In this document: piece after piece, positions 21,908 through 34,598 of the stretch | Position numbering within the stretch: the stretch's first letter is position 1 | How the letters are laid out: each line of letters opens with the position of its first letter | NCBI GenBank assembly: GCA_905182985.1 | Contig: CAJJDN010000183.1 | Span: forward strand, 1-64,000 | Direction of reading: 5' to 3' | Length of the DNA: 64,000 bases | Source of the DNA: Paramecium sonneborni | Taxonomy: Eukaryota; Ciliophora; Oligohymenophorea; Peniculida; Parameciidae | Program-made: the position numbers and the translations under genes | Notes under the pieces: model-generated | Seen by the model: only the letters and a program-made list of their open reading frames with translations | Databases searched by the model: none | Told to the model about the DNA's origin: nothing

Positions 21908-23264
21908 TCATAATTTTACACTTTGGTTATGAATTGCATTGATACCCTTCCTATTTAATACTACCAATTACTCTTTTAAAACATTTGAAAGCATCATTGT
22001 TTCTAAAAGCACCTTCTTTAATTCTTATTATCTTTCTTTCTTGTTCGCAGCCTTACCATCTATTTCATTCTGCTTTATTTCTTCTTTTTATGAAGATCCA
22101 AAATGTTAAAGACTTTTTTAATTTTTCTTCTTCTCATTTAATACTTCCCAAATCTTTAATTTCTTTTTCTCATTATATCTACTTCTCAATATATTATATT
22201 CTCTCTAAAATTCTTCTAAAGTTAAATCTCTTTAAAAGTGTTCCAATTCATATACATGTACTTTTAAGTTACCTTATGCAGTCTTATAAGCTCTATAAGT
22301 TATGTTACTCTCTAATTCTTATGATAACTCATTTGCTTCTCCCATCTTTATTAACATTTCATATTCGTATTCATTCTTACCTTAATTTATTGTTAGTTAT
22401 AGAAGTCGATCATCTTCCTATTATTTTTATTTAGCCAATTGTAAATAATGTTTTGATCTATTCTACAATGGCTTCTCATTTATATTCGATCTAAATCTTA
22501 AGTCTATAATTACATTCTCAAATCACTAAAACCTGATTAATACTTTTTTGAAATCCCACTTATAGGTCTTGAATCTCCCTTATTAAAACCACTACGTTTT
22601 GTACTTGCTGACTATGGTTTGGGTTTCTTTTAAGCTGAAAACTTTCTCTTAGATTCTTATGCCAATTTAAGTGCTTTTTCTCTTATAAACTCCAACATAG
22701 CATCTATGATGAATAATCAAGTTTTAATTATACTCTCATTCTGATGCCATGCAGGTACTTTCTTACATAGACTTTCAATTGTTATTTAATAACGATCATT
22801 TGATAAATCACTAAGAATTTGATTTATTTCATGTTGATCAAATTGAAATCCTTATTTATTATTTATTTTGTACCTGATTCTGATAGAAAACCTATGAATT
22901 CAGCTTGAGAAGCCGTTATTGTATGATTCTTCCAGAATTATTCAATTTGTATTTTATGAAATGAAACCAATTAGTTAAACTTTTTGAGAGCTTGAGAAGT
23001 AGGTATGGCTTCTAAAGGTTTAGGTTGTTATTCTATAGTTTGTTATTCTTATTTTTTATAAGAGAATTTGGAACTTTCAGGTCTTCCATGCTTAGATTCA
23101 GGTCTTTTATTACTAACTTTAGGGTATAACTAGAATAATGTAACTGAATTACGGCATATTATTTTTCAAGATTCTCTTCAAATTTATCATCTTCACTATT
23201 GTCATCTTCAAGAAAATGCTAGAGGAATAATGAATAAAAGAATTACTTAATCATCTTCACTCAT
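21908..23264 (-). CDS. coiled-coil protein with EF-hand-like N-terminal region
   Basis: Five introns (28, 23, 23, 30 and 23 nt) leave exactly 409 residues. After an acidic start (MSEDDQHFLEDDNSEDD), residues ~75-145 (KFNQLVSFHKIQIEQFWKNH, then GFQFDQHEINQILSDLSNDR) have the helix-loop-helix spacing of a paired, probably non-calcium-binding EF-hand. A Ser/Lys linker follows, then a long coiled coil (YEYEMLIKMGEANELSQELE, FQREYNILRSRYNEKKKLK) to the end. Several ciliary proteins have this build, but no specific family is claimed. The opposite strand shows a long hydrophobic open frame near 21985-22434, which is an antisense shadow. Confidence 0.6.
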
Positions 23265-23317
23265 TAGTTAATAATTTATTAGTATATAAATGAATGATAA
23301 AAGATAATTATAATATC

Positions 23318-24104
23318 TCAAAAATAGGATGCAGTTTTAGGTGTGGTCTAAGATTGTTTAATCAAAGCGCTTTAATTAAGTTTATATGCTTACTATAATA
23401 TAAATTATGAAATACATTTGTGGTTTCATCTAACTTAATGAGTAAGTAGGCTTCTTGTTTTTTGAGTTCTTCAATTTACTGTAATTTTTAATCTGCTTCA
23501 AGAGAATGTTAAGAATTACAAAATTAGTGTTCTTGAATGAATCGAAGATATTTTTATTATCGAAAGTTTTATATAGTTTATTAAGCAAGTTAAACTTAAG
23601 ATTGAACTTGTTATTTTTATTCTGCTTTTTATTATTTTATTGAATCCAAGTTCTATCGAATAATGTACTCATTTCTTTAAGATTATTCTTTAATATTCTT
23701 AACTTCTTGTTATTTCATCTATTAAAAGTTCTATTGAATAAGTTTTTTATCGTATGATTGTTATATTTTCATATTTCTAGTTCTATGTATTAAATTCTGT
23801 AATTATATGTTAACTTATTCTTTATGTGCTTATTTATATTCTTTAAATAGTTCATGATCTTCTCTGATTTTATTTAATTGTTCTTATTTTTGTTATTGTA
23901 TTTATAATTTCTTTTCCCTTTACTTAAAATGTAAAAATAATACCTAATTTCATTTTCTAATCTTAATAGATTGATTCTTCTCTTAGCAGCTTCCAGTTGT
24001 TTTGTAGCATCATAAAACTCTTTTTTAGGTGATACACTCAATTATTAAGATGTTTCAATGTGAGGTGCAGATGTCGAGAGATATTATTTAGATTATTTAC
24101 TCAT
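23318..24104 (-). CDS. Gln-rich coiled-coil protein
   Basis: Two introns (26 nt ending AAAG, 23 nt ending TAG) leave exactly 245 residues. Ser/Thr N-terminus, then continuous coiled coil rich in Gln, Lys and Glu (FYDATKQLEAAKRRINLLRL, KIREDHELFKEYKQAHKEQ), ending ALIKQSQTTPKTASYF. The start is only 7 nt downstream of the stop of the zinc-binding gene (24112), so the two might be exons of one transcript; no intron joining them was found. Confidence 0.55.
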
Positions 24105-24111
24105 AAATTAA

Positions 24112-24855
24112 TCAATTTCTAATTTTCTTTGATCTAGCCACACTAATATTGTGATTAAACACATTTAATGCTGATCTTGGTGTCATCATATTATGACAAC
24201 TACTATGTCTTTGACTCATATTTCTACTAGTATTAGTAATATTGCTAATTCCATTACTCTTTCCAAAATCTTCAATCAATATTATTAAATTGGATTCCAA
24301 TAGTTATTTCAATTCAAATAATTAAAATGCATTGTTTAATTTCTCTTAAGCTATCTTTAATGAAGTAGTATATTATTTTAAAGAATGATCATTTAAATAT
24401 CGATTCTATTTAGAAAATACATTCTAATTGAATTAATTTATGAAATCTAATTCATTCCTTATTAGTTATTACGCTCTCTCTCTATTTTATAATAGATATC
24501 GTTATTATACACTATCAATTATCTCATTTAATTATTATTTCAATTATTCAAAGAAATTCTAAAATGGATTTTTCAATTACTAAATCAGTTCCTCACTCTC
24601 CTTCATCAAACTCTTTGCTTTCTTACTATTCTCATTCATTAACTCATCAAACTCATCAATTTCTTTCATTTCTTCTACATGTTTCCCATGCAATTTTATT
24701 ACACAATGTGCACATGCTTTCTAATAACGATATGGACATTCATGACAAGCACAAACAAATTTAATCAAATTATTTTCATGTCCTTACAATTTACAACACT
24801 CTTATTATTATAATCGAGAAGTCAAACATTCTTTTACTTTTGGATTTTTATTCAT
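24112..24855 (-). CDS. B-box-like zinc-binding protein with coiled coil
   Basis: Intronless frame of 247 residues. Residues ~10-60 hold Cys/His ligands C..CC..H......C.C.C..........C..C....H..H (ECCKLQGHENNLIKFVCACH, ECPYRYQKACAHCVIKLHGK), a B-box-type zinc-binding arrangement. A coiled coil follows (EEMKEIDEFDELMNENSKK; KNPFQNFFEQLKQQLNEI) and then a Ser/Asn-rich tail. B-box plus coiled coil is typical of TRIM-like scaffold proteins, though no RING is present. Divergent from the snapin-like gene with 29 nt between start codons. Confidence 0.6.
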
Positions 24856-24884
24856 TTATTTTTCGTTAAATTATATTAATATTA

Positions 24885-25191
24885 ATGGACACTAAACTTC
24901 ACGAAATATTTGAAAAATTATTACAATTCAATCAAACTGATCAATTATAAACACAATAAGCTTAACTTGAAGCATTGTTAAATTAAATCAAAGATGGTAA
25001 TTCTTTTTATTCATTTAGAAATGTAAATACTAACCCAAGACACTCATTTTGGTAAAGATCAACACTATCTACAATAATTTCAAAGAATAGCAGATGCTAA
25101 AAGACGATTAGATTTAGTCAATGCCAAGATGCTTAAAATCTAATCAAGAGTTGATCTTATTGAGAAAAGGTTCATTAAATTATCATAGTGA
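24885..25191 (+). CDS. snapin-like (BLOC-1/BORC) small coiled-coil protein
   Basis: One 22-nt intron gives exactly 94 residues. It is almost entirely coiled coil: FEKLLQFNQTDQLQTQQAQL, then HYLQQFQRIADAKRRLDLVN followed by AKMLKIQSRVDLIEKR. The C-terminal part resembles the snapin signature (Y...L..A+RR+..VN..L....RL..L). Snapin is a subunit of BLOC-1 and BORC complexes on endosomes and lysosomes. Size (snapin ~136 residues) and pattern fit moderately; another small coiled-coil subunit is possible. Confidence 0.45.
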
Positions 25192-26340
25192 TTTATATAT
25201 TATTAATTTATACAATTATATAATCTCATTACACACTTTGTCTCTACTTTTAAACATTTTTATAATCTATAACCTTATATTTTGATCATTTTACTATTCC
25301 ATTAACAATTTCAATCAGAAGAATTTTATAATTTATATCCAATAACATTAATTAGATTTTATGATCAATACAAATCAAGAATATAAATTAAACAAAATAA
25401 TTTAGTTATTTTAGTTTTCAATTAAAATTATAAAAAAATAATTTGTTAATTGATCTAAGATTTATAAATATATAAATTAAATACAATATTATTCATCTAA
25501 TTAGAAATTTCAAATAAATCATACAATACTGATTTAAAATAATAGAATTGCTTTCTAATTTGTAAAGTTATTTTATCAAGGTTAAGATTTGTAAATTTAA
25601 AGATATAGATTTACTATATTCTGATTTTGTTGTAAATTTTTGATTTAAACATGTACCTTTTATTAAGAATAATTCTATCTATCAATTATTATTTTTTAAA
25701 CATAATTATTTTCTAAAATTTAATAAACTATCTCCTCATTTAAATTTATCGATATATATTGATAGATTATAGAAACTTAAATAATAATATTGTATTTCTA
25801 TGAGATATTGTTAAGAATTACTCAAAACAATAAACATGTGATTTAATGATGAATCAAAACTTACTTTTTAGATAGAACAATTTTGAAACAAGAAATTACC
25901 TCATCAAAACATTGGATAAATTATGGTTATCATGATTTTTATTAATAATAATTATGAGGATTCATACAAATCATTACATTATATTACTAATAACATCAAT
26001 GATTTCAAAATAGATTTAATATGAATTTATATATATATTTAATTTGAATATATATATTTATTTAAAGCATATTTATAGACACTAATCTTAATGCATCCTA
26101 ATATGAAATTTACACAAAATTTAAATTTAATTACAAGTTTTACAGAATCAATAAATAAAGAGTCATAGCAAGAGTTGTTACAATCAAAAATATTAAATGG
26201 TTTTCTTAAAATATTAATTAAAAATTAACTATTTTAATTTATCTTTAGAATTAATTTTCGAAGAATTTAGGTTTTATTTATTATAAAATGACTTTATAAG
26301 CCTTCTATAATTTAAATGTAGATATTTTATAAATATAATC
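25192..26340. other. AT-rich intergenic region, ~1.15 kb
   Basis: No sustained coding frame to about 26090. A short plus-strand frame near 26090-26285 (MHPNMKFTQNLNLITSF...) may be a relic or chance. Contains AT dinucleotide tracts (~26020-26060). Confidence 0.5.
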
Positions 26341-27344
26341 ATGCAAAAATCCTTAAAGTTTGATTGCATATTTAATAACCAGGCAGGATATTTGAGTTGT
26401 AATGAGCAATAAATTTGCATAAAATTCTAAAGTGAGGAAGTGAAATTTCACATATCATTAAATTTACATTTGCGATGGTTTTATCAGAATAAAGACCTTG
26501 AAAAGTGTTAGATTGAAAATAATGTGTTGTAATCTTCATCTAAAAACTTGTGGCATCTTAAAGATTAATTGAATTCTTGTGTAATGTACATGGGTGCAGC
26601 AGAAATTTATGAAGAATTGTAGAAAATATCATAAAATGATGTAAAGACAGTAATTGAATATATTAACTTAAGAGTGTAATAGTAAGATCAGTAATCACTG
26701 AAGAGAAATTGTTTTGCAAAGTATATAAGAAGCAATATGAATATTAATTTCTTTAAGAAGTGAGAATTTTAAGGAAACTAAGTAAATATAAGAATGTTAT
26801 TGCTATTCGTGAAGTTTATGAATCTTCAAAATATTTTTATATAATTTTAGAATATTTGGATAGAAAATTAGAGTCAGATTATACTCATGAAGAAAATCAG
26901 ATTGTTATAAAGGTACTTTTCAAAACTATGATTTAGGATATCCTTTAAATATTAGATGTTTTATAAGAGAATGGTATAGTTCATGGATAGATAAGGCCAT
27001 AGAATTTTATGTATAATAAAGATCAAGTGCTTAAATTGATTGGATTCAGCAAAGCTATTTTAGATGAAAAACCAGATGCAACTGATATGTATGGATTGCA
27101 TAGGGTTTTTTTATATCTTTATAATTATTCTAATACTTCTATTAATACAGATTTAGGAATTTATCCATTAATTCCTGGTCATGGTACAAACTTTTTAAAA
27201 GGTTTAGTGAACAATACTTAATATAGAATTAATATTAAATAAGCATTGAGTCATCCTTACTTAAAATGTAATGAAACAGACCATTAAATAGTCTAAGAAT
27301 AGTTACATCCTAAATTTAAACATAATTTTAGTAATGCATAATGA
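26341..27344 (+). CDS. protein kinase-like protein, probable pseudokinase
   Basis: One 23-nt intron (ends TTAAG) leaves exactly 326 residues. The N-terminal ~110 residues look PH-like, as in many Paramecium kinases. The kinase fold follows: VITEEKLFCKVYKKQYEYQF (beta2-alphaC region), EVRILRKLSKYKNVIAIREV, then YFYIILEYLD (hinge). Key residues are gone: the catalytic loop reads HGQIRPQNFM in place of HRDxKPxN, so the catalytic Asp and Lys are replaced, and the metal-binding DFG reads GFS within LKLIGFSKAI. A shortened C-lobe ends ALSHPYLK. Catalysis is therefore unlikely; a scaffolding or regulatory role is inferred. Confidence 0.7.
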
Positions 27345-27430
27345 ACTTCTAACTATTTTAATAATAATGATAATGAAACAAAATTATTATAAATTATTGA
27401 TATAAAATAATAAAAACCATTGTATTATTA

Positions 27431-30273
27431 TCATTTTCCTTATTTAAGGGAAGCTTTAAATTTGGCACTTAGTAATGAACTTATAAAGCTATAAAATTTA
27501 TTCATTTTTTTTTTAACAAATTTTTGTATTTTTTTAGCAGAAATAATCATACAATAATCTTTTCTTTTTTTGATTAATTCATATGATTCTAGATAAGATC
27601 CTAAATGTTCTAAACAATCCATCTATCCTTTAAGAATTTCAATATCAGGAATGAAATCGTCTTTTCTTAAATATTTTTTATTAAAATTATCACCTGAGTA
27701 ATATTATGCTTCTCTATTTTATTCTTTATTGAGTTTCATTTTTTCTTCATGTTTAGATAGAAACTCTTACCCTTATTGAATTCTAAGAATATATTAATAA
27801 CATTTACTAATCTTAGAGATAGAGTCTGTTACAGATAATATTATTGATATTTCTAAATAGACTCATATAATGTTCAATGATTTATGATAATGATTTTTAA
27901 CAGTACTAAAGAGGTGTGAATTTCTATTAAATTAAATTGTCTAATTCTTTAAATTATGCGAAGAGTTCTTCTAATCCAAAATCAATTAAGAATTATTCAA
28001 ATTTACTCTAAAATGCTTAGAACTAAAATAAGTCTATGGTTTACTCTCTTATATGCTTCATTAACAATGAGAAAGGGTTGAGTATCAGGTTCAAAAACGA
28101 ATTCTTTATTCACAATTTTAGGTTGAGTGGTAAGATTTTATAATTTCAAATGTTTAACAAAAAATCCAGATTCAGAGGCAGTAGTATAGAATGAATCAAT
28201 TGAAACTCCAGTACCAGTAAATGAGTAAGCTTCTCTATATAATATTGCTAATTCAAGATCAGTAATATATGGATAATTACTAATGAGAACAACTCTGAAT
28301 TATTTGAAACTGATATTGGTAGCACGACTACCAAAAGCTATTTTAAACATTTTATATCTATTTCTCCGTTCTACTCTATAAAATTCAAGTAAAATTCTTA
28401 AAACAAAAGAAGCATCAACAATAAAGAGATTTTTAGTAATTGTTTTATTAACTGCTTTTTCTCTTAACACTTTTTTTACTTATTAGAGTGTAGCAGTTTC
28501 ATATTAAGATAGAATATGAGTAGCAACAAATTCTGCTTATAATAATGGAATATAATGATGAGGTTCATAAAATGCTGTAGTATGTGAACATTCAGGTCCT
28601 CTAAATAACAGATTACGAGCATATAAATAAAAATACATTTCATCTTAACTTGTAAAATCATTTAAGAATTCTTAAAATGTTATACATTCCCAATTCTTCT
28701 CAAATACAGGATTACTAAAATCAACTATAAATTTTATTATCTGATCATCTATCCGATGAACATCTTAATCAATCTTTTTTATCGATTTACTTTGCATATC
28801 TACTTTAAAATTCATTAAATGAGAATAAGCGAATTCTGGTAAATGAGTCCACTATTTCTCTTCTTTCATTTACATTTCATTCCATTTACTATCAAGTATT
28901 ACTCTTAATGTAACTAATAATTATAAATTCGGTCTTTTATATTCTAATCCACTGAACTCCTATTCTAATGTCTTTTTGTGATGTTCAACTAAATTGATGA
29001 ATGGACAATATCCTATTGTAAATTTCTCTAATTGAATTTCCTATGCATTAAAATGTTATTCCATTGTCACTATTGAATGTCCGACTCTTGTTACAATTCT
29101 TCCTTTCTCCTCTTAGAGAGCTTAGTAAGTTAAACGCTAATAAGTCTTATCATTACTAAATAAATCATTAAATTTTTCTAAACCTGTCTTTTCTTTATCA
29201 TAATTGTTATTTGGAAGTGGTTCTATGTCTTTTGATTTTTCAATTTGAAAACGATCCAATTTAGATTGCAATTGCATTAATTTATCTTTAGCTTTAGATG
29301 CCACACTTAATTCTTCTTTATAATACATAAGTCTAACTTCAAAATCTTCTCTTTACATACATGCCACTTCTCTGTATCTATTCATTAAGTTAGTGTGAAT
29401 TTCATTTTCTTTAATTAATCGATCAAGATGTTGCTTATTTGCTTCAAATACTGTCTAATATGCTTTGGATTCATTTTCTAATTTATTATATTGAGATTTG
29501 ATATTCTAATAATGTAGATTAAGTTTTTATAGTTATTTTTCTTTAATTTAATTTTCATTAAGTAATTCATTAATTTTATCAGTTGTTTTTCTTGCTAGTT
29601 CTTAATATTGTTCTTGTAATTTCTAAACATTTGTTTGATTTTCGATTTATTTTAACTTATCTTGAATTCTTTCAATTTCATTTTTCAATCTAACATTTTC
29701 CATATACAATTCTTTCTATCTTTTGACACTATCATATTTAGATAGTTTAGTTTAACAATCATCTTTATTATGTGATAATTATTAAAACATAGTTTGTAAT
29801 TGTGCATATTTATTTTGTAATTCAAGAATGGTAGCATCTTTTCCTGCTAATTATCCTAAAGCAAGTTCTGCTTTATCTTTCTACTCATCAACAAATTATA
29901 CAAGATGTTTTAGAAATTTATTATTAGATAATTGATAACTTAAGTAACGATCACTTAAATATTAGAGATTCTATTCATTACAAACTCTCCATAATTCAGT
30001 TTCAAATTATTACAATAATACATCTAAGAAGTCTCTTTTAATTGGTAATTGTACTCTTTAAAATACTTCATCTAATTAACTTTTACGTTGTTATTCAATT
30101 TAAAAAATATACTTGCCTTCTGTGAATTTACTTTTAAATTACTCAAGAGCAGTTGAGACTTAAGGTGTTTTAAGAGGAGATTTTAAATCAGGTATGAGTT
30201 ATCTCAAAGTTTGTTAGGATTTATTTAATAGACGAGTTTCAACTTATCTTCTTTTTACTTCTTTAGTGACCAT
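27431..30273 (-). CDS. large coiled-coil protein, 931 residues
   Basis: Two introns (22 and 25 nt) leave exactly 932 codons. Residues ~60-420 are continuous coiled coil (YLSYQLSNNKFLKHLVQF, VRLKNEIERIQDKLKQIENQ, YREVACMQREDFEVRLMYYK). The C-terminal half is globular and helical, with conserved-looking patches such as YLYARNLLFRGPECSHTTAF, FIVDASFVLRILLEFYRVER, FGSRATNISFKQFRVVLISN and SGFFVKHLKLQNLTTQP. The very C-terminus is Lys-rich. No signal peptide. The two-part design suggests a structural or ciliary protein; no family is named. Convergent with the pseudokinase, 86 nt between stops. Confidence 0.65.
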
Positions 30274-31270
30274 TCTTTATAATATATTGGACATATTTAA
30301 TAAATAGTTAATTTATTTGATTAATATAAATAAATAAGATTCCCTATATTTGATTAATATAAATAAATAAGATTCCCTCTATTTAATAAACACATCAATA
30401 ACTGAAAGAAAATGGGATTTAATTTTAGACTAACCTTTACAAATTCATTAAAAATTATCTAAATTCTAACATGTTAACAATATATTTAAAAAGAATAAAA
30501 TCTATAATTGACTATAATGATGTAAATTCTCATTACTTTAATCTTTGTAATAATTTTAAGATTCAAATTATGATAGTACGTCAGTAATGTAAGGTAATAT
30601 TTTTGTTCTTGAAGTATTTTATAGTGTAAAATTGATTCAATATGGTAAGTAATTTGTGGGAGTGAAAACAGCAGATGAATATAGATGAATATGCAAAATA
30701 TTATAAAAGTAAGTATTTTAATACAAAAGTATATTTATTATCAGAATAACATAAGGGAATAATATTTTTTAAGGAGTTATGTATATAATAGCTATGAATT
30801 CTTAAATTTAATGAACATTATTTATTATTATAATCAAATACATTATTAAATTCATCCCATTTCAAAATATTTCATATCCTATTTTATAACATTATGATAT
30901 TATTTATTTTATTTTAAAAAAAAATATTAAATGTATTATTCATCAGCCATAACTGTGAGTTGATTTTAATAAAATAGGCTTTTTGAATTATGAAATATCA
31001 AATTATGGTAATATAGATATGACATATTATTTTAATATGATTAGAATTGATATAAATTGAATGAGATTTAAAATTTTTATCATAAAACCAGTCTGTTTTT
31101 TAAGGTGGAATTTTGATTTAGCTCAATTATCTTTTGATTACTTTATATGGCAATTAGCTATGAAAATGAATCCAATAGTCAATAAATTAGATAAAAAAAT
31201 AAGATTTTTGATTTTCTATTTAATTTTTAGGAAAATTGATTTCAATAATAAACGATTAATCAAATAAATA
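30274..31270. other. intergenic region, ~1 kb
   Basis: AT-rich, without a supported gene. Holds a 33-bp direct tandem duplication at 30315-30380. A short plus-strand frame around 31061-31267 immediately precedes the LRR gene's ATG but has no TAA/TAG-Gln usage until its end and is not supported. Confidence 0.5.
30315..30380. repeat. 33-bp unit repeated twice in tandem
   Basis: The unit begins ATTTGATTAATATAAATAAA and ends GATTCCCT plus two bases; two copies at 30315-30347 and 30348-30380. It lies just upstream of the 27431-30273 gene start, so it may affect promoter spacing. Confidence 0.75.
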
Positions 31271-33203
31271 ATGAATATAACATCTCGAAAGGAAAAGAAT
31301 TTATAATCTCATAATTTGTTTGAATTTCCAATTTTAAGTGATGTGCAATATCTTAATTTGAGTTATAATCTAATTAGTTAGATTCCAGATTAGATTATAT
31401 AGATGAAGAATTTAGAGATTTTGATTCTAAATCATAATTAAATAGTAGAATTTCCTAATGTACAATTACCAAACCTACATACTTTAGAGATTTCAGATAA
31501 CAAATTGTAATCGACAGATTTTTCAAATCTAAATCTAAGTAATTTAGATATTTAATATAATTCATTTGAAGTGTATTAGCATGTCTAGAGTGTAGAGAAA
31601 TTATGTTTAAGTTGGTTCACTTTAATTGATATGAGTGCTTAATAATTTAATTTGTTAACATCACCAATAGGAGAATAATTGAGAATGCACAAATAGATGA
31701 ATTTTAATGAATTTGTTAACATATTTTCTAGTTTTACAAATACAATAATAATTAAGGCAATTCAATATGATGAAGTAAGTATCATACCATCAATATGTGA
31801 AAATCATTTGGAATGTTTAACAAAATTGTAACATCCATAACCTTTAATTCTAGCAGCAAAGTTAAATATAAGGTAAAAGTGAATATATACAGGATTTACA
31901 AGACCTTATTGTCATACTTGGATCCAACTCATCTATTAATTAGATTTGTATTTCTTTGGGCATGTCATCATTTAGAATACGAAGTAATTGAACATATGCT
32001 TGATCGTGGAATTGTGGCTTTTTGGGATGATTAAATGAAACACATAAGTCAGATTCTATTTGTTCCATTAAAAGGTGTAAATGGAGATACACCTTTACAT
32101 TTCATATTAAGAAGATAATGTAGGAATGAATCTGATTACATTAATCAAATGAACATTGTTTAATTATTGTTAAAACATTAAAATCCTAACCTCAAGAATT
32201 CTTTAGGAATTGCACCAATACATGAAATATTGTTAATACCATCTTTAAGAGTAAGTTCTTAAATTCTAAAAAGAGTTTTACCAATTGTCCTTCTAATTAA
32301 TTTGATTATACCAAAAGAATGGCATCATCTAAAGATTCCATTATGCATATTGCTACTTAAATGGGATATATTTAAGCCATCCAATTATTTTCAGGATAAC
32401 TTAGTATGTTTACTATTAATTAATTCAATAAGACTCCCAAGTAAACTTCTTAGCCTTCAGTAACAATACTTAAATATGTACGAAAATTAGAAATCTAAGA
32501 ATTAAGAAGCATCTTTATTTAATCATAGTAACATCTTTAAGTTTCTATTCGAAATCCTCAAGAATTTCATATCTCAGTTAATGAAGCTGACAATCTATAT
32601 ACTTTGTTGCTCAAAGATTTGATATTGACTGATAAATTAATTATTGTAACTTTAATTAACATGTTACAATTTAAATTACTTTATTAAATTAAATTTACAT
32701 CAAATCGTATCATAAAACCTATCCGAATTATCAATAATTGTCATCACAATTTCTATCCTGATATAAAAGAGTTCAAAAAAAAATTATTAGAAAAATTATC
32801 ATAAAATAAAGAGATAATATAGAGACCAATAAGATTCTAAGAAATTACTATGAAAAAGGGTTAAAAATAAATAAGTGTAAATTTAGATTAATTTATTGAT
32901 AACAGCAATGATCTCTATGATATGGTTACATTCTATCCTATGATTGGAATGTCTGGGAATCTATCAAACAGAACATCACTTTTGGATTATGAAGACTTTT
33001 AACATCAACAATTTAGGAAGACCTAATTTCATTAGAGAATTAACAAAAATTATGTTAGTGAAAGATAATAATCACCATTGCCAATGAAGTATAGCTATGA
33101 TAATTTTGTAACATATAGAAAAAATAAATCGATAACACTTGATTTAGGTAATTAAGTTAAAGAGTAAAGTCTAAACAATTATTATCTATAGAAATTGTAA
33201 TGA
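31271..33203 (+). CDS. leucine-rich repeat plus ankyrin-like protein
   Basis: Two introns (20 and 23 nt) leave exactly 629 residues. Residues ~10-125 contain five or so LRRs (VQYLNLSYNLISQIPDQI, NLEILILNHNQIVEFPN, LHTLEISDNKLQSTDFSN). Residues ~220-380 contain ankyrin-like units (GDTPLHFILRRQ..., IVQLLLKHQNPNLKNSLGIA PIHE, SIMHIATQMGYIQAIQLFSG). The rest is a Lys/Asn/Ser-rich region with YDMVTFYPMIGMSGNLSNR. Both repeat types mediate protein-protein contacts, so a scaffold is likely; the target is unknown. Confidence 0.7.
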
Positions 33204-33247
33204 AATATTATATTATATAATTCTCAAATAAATTTTATATATGTATT

Positions 33248-34008
33248 TCATTTTTGAGCAAGTTTAGCACATAAAATTTTAATTCTTGCTCTATTAGAAG
33301 ATATCAAATCCAGAACTTTGGTATGTTTAATTTATAATTCCTAAAAATGTGATAAAATAGATGTACTTTAAGTTAATTTTAATATTGAATACTTTGATCA
33401 TGAGCATTTTTTAATTGTTCTAATCTCTTTAGAATATTAGGTAATAAATCAGCAATTCCAATAAGTAATTAGACTTACCTAAAGATTTCATTAATTTTAT
33501 CAATTTAAGGTAGATTTTATGTAAATCCTAATTTAATATCTTTATTTTCTCCTCCTTGGATAGAGTTGATAATTTACTAGACATCGATTAAGTCTTGCAT
33601 AATGGTTGAATTATATTGATAGGGTTTCTATCCAACAATAGTTTCTAGGAGATGAACTTATTTTTCTAAAGTTTGAAATCGCTTTAAATTATCAGATTGT
33701 GGTAAGACACATTTTAAAGTGACACATTTTTCAGCTCCAGACCCTAATATTGCCAAACATTGAATTCTCTATTATAAATTAGTAACTTTCAGAGATTCTA
33801 AGTTATTCTCAATTGCATTCAAATAAGCAATAGGATTATCAACTTATAATTCTTATTCTAATTCCATAGATTACTGAAGAAGAGTTGTTTATTATTAAAG
33901 AAATTCTATTTAGTCTTTGAGAGTGACTTTCTCTTTAGGTGTAATACTTTCATTATATTCATCTGGCATGACATGAATATTGTCACTCTCGTAATAATCT
34001 TTTTACAT
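33248..34008 (-). CDS. dynactin p50 (dynamitin)-like protein
   Basis: One 26-nt intron leaves exactly 244 residues. The start is MQKDYYESDNIHVMPDEYNE. Characteristic pieces: KRFQTLEKQVHLLETIVGQK (like the 'R...LE++...LE..+G' motif of dynamitin), LIDVQQIINSIQGGENKD, then LLIGIADLLPNILKRLEQLK and a terminal coiled coil ending ARIKILCAKLAQ. Dynamitin is the shoulder subunit of dynactin, the cofactor of cytoplasmic dynein. It is shorter than animal p50 (~400 residues), so this is a tentative call; a generic coiled-coil protein remains possible. Confidence 0.45.
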
Positions 34009-34598
34009 ATTCAAAATAATTTATTATTTTTTATTATTATACAAAGTGAAAGTAGATCAGATTGTCACCTATAAGTAAAATTCATACATATAGTTTTGAA
34101 TCCATCTTATGGAGATATTAAAGATTTTATCTATCACACTAATAAATTGATCATTGGTGATACAATTATTACTAAGAGTCAAATTGTTAATCAAGAATCT
34201 ATTAAATTTCTAAATGATAGCTTGGAATGGATTTATTGATATAATTGAATGGAATTAAAGTTATAGTGATTATACAAATCATAGAAGAAAAAGACAGTAA
34301 ACAATTAAATTCATAAATTATAATCATAAGAATTTAGCAATATTGGTTTGATAATATATTTTAATAATATATATATCTTATATTTTAAATATATGAGTAT
34401 GATCATTCTAAAATGAGATTTATTTTCAAAAAAATAAAAAAAAAGATATCCATCTTTCTCACTAAAACACTATTGAATTATATATAATTGAAATAGGTAC
34501 TACTTATTATTTAATTATTTTTGTTGATTGTAACATATATTTTTATAAATATATATTCTTATCTTTAATTCATTAGTTTCAAATAAATATTATTATAA
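34009..34598. other. intergenic with a possible gene fragment
   Basis: A plus-strand frame at about 34052-34248 has strongly protein-like composition (KFIHIVLNPSYGDIKDFIYH, IIGDTIITKSQIVNQESIKF) but no start codon. It continues only after a one-base frame change without a GT...AG intron (GFIDIIEWNQSYSDYTNHRR). It may be a relic of a lost gene. The remainder, 34340-34598, is AT-rich. Confidence 0.35.

Noticed and set aside
21985..22434. Long plus-strand open frame of ~149 codons, hydrophobic
   Set aside because: Lies antisense to the spliced coiled-coil gene at 21908-23264; its Leu/Ile/Phe/Ser composition is what Glu/Lys/Asn codons give on the opposite strand.
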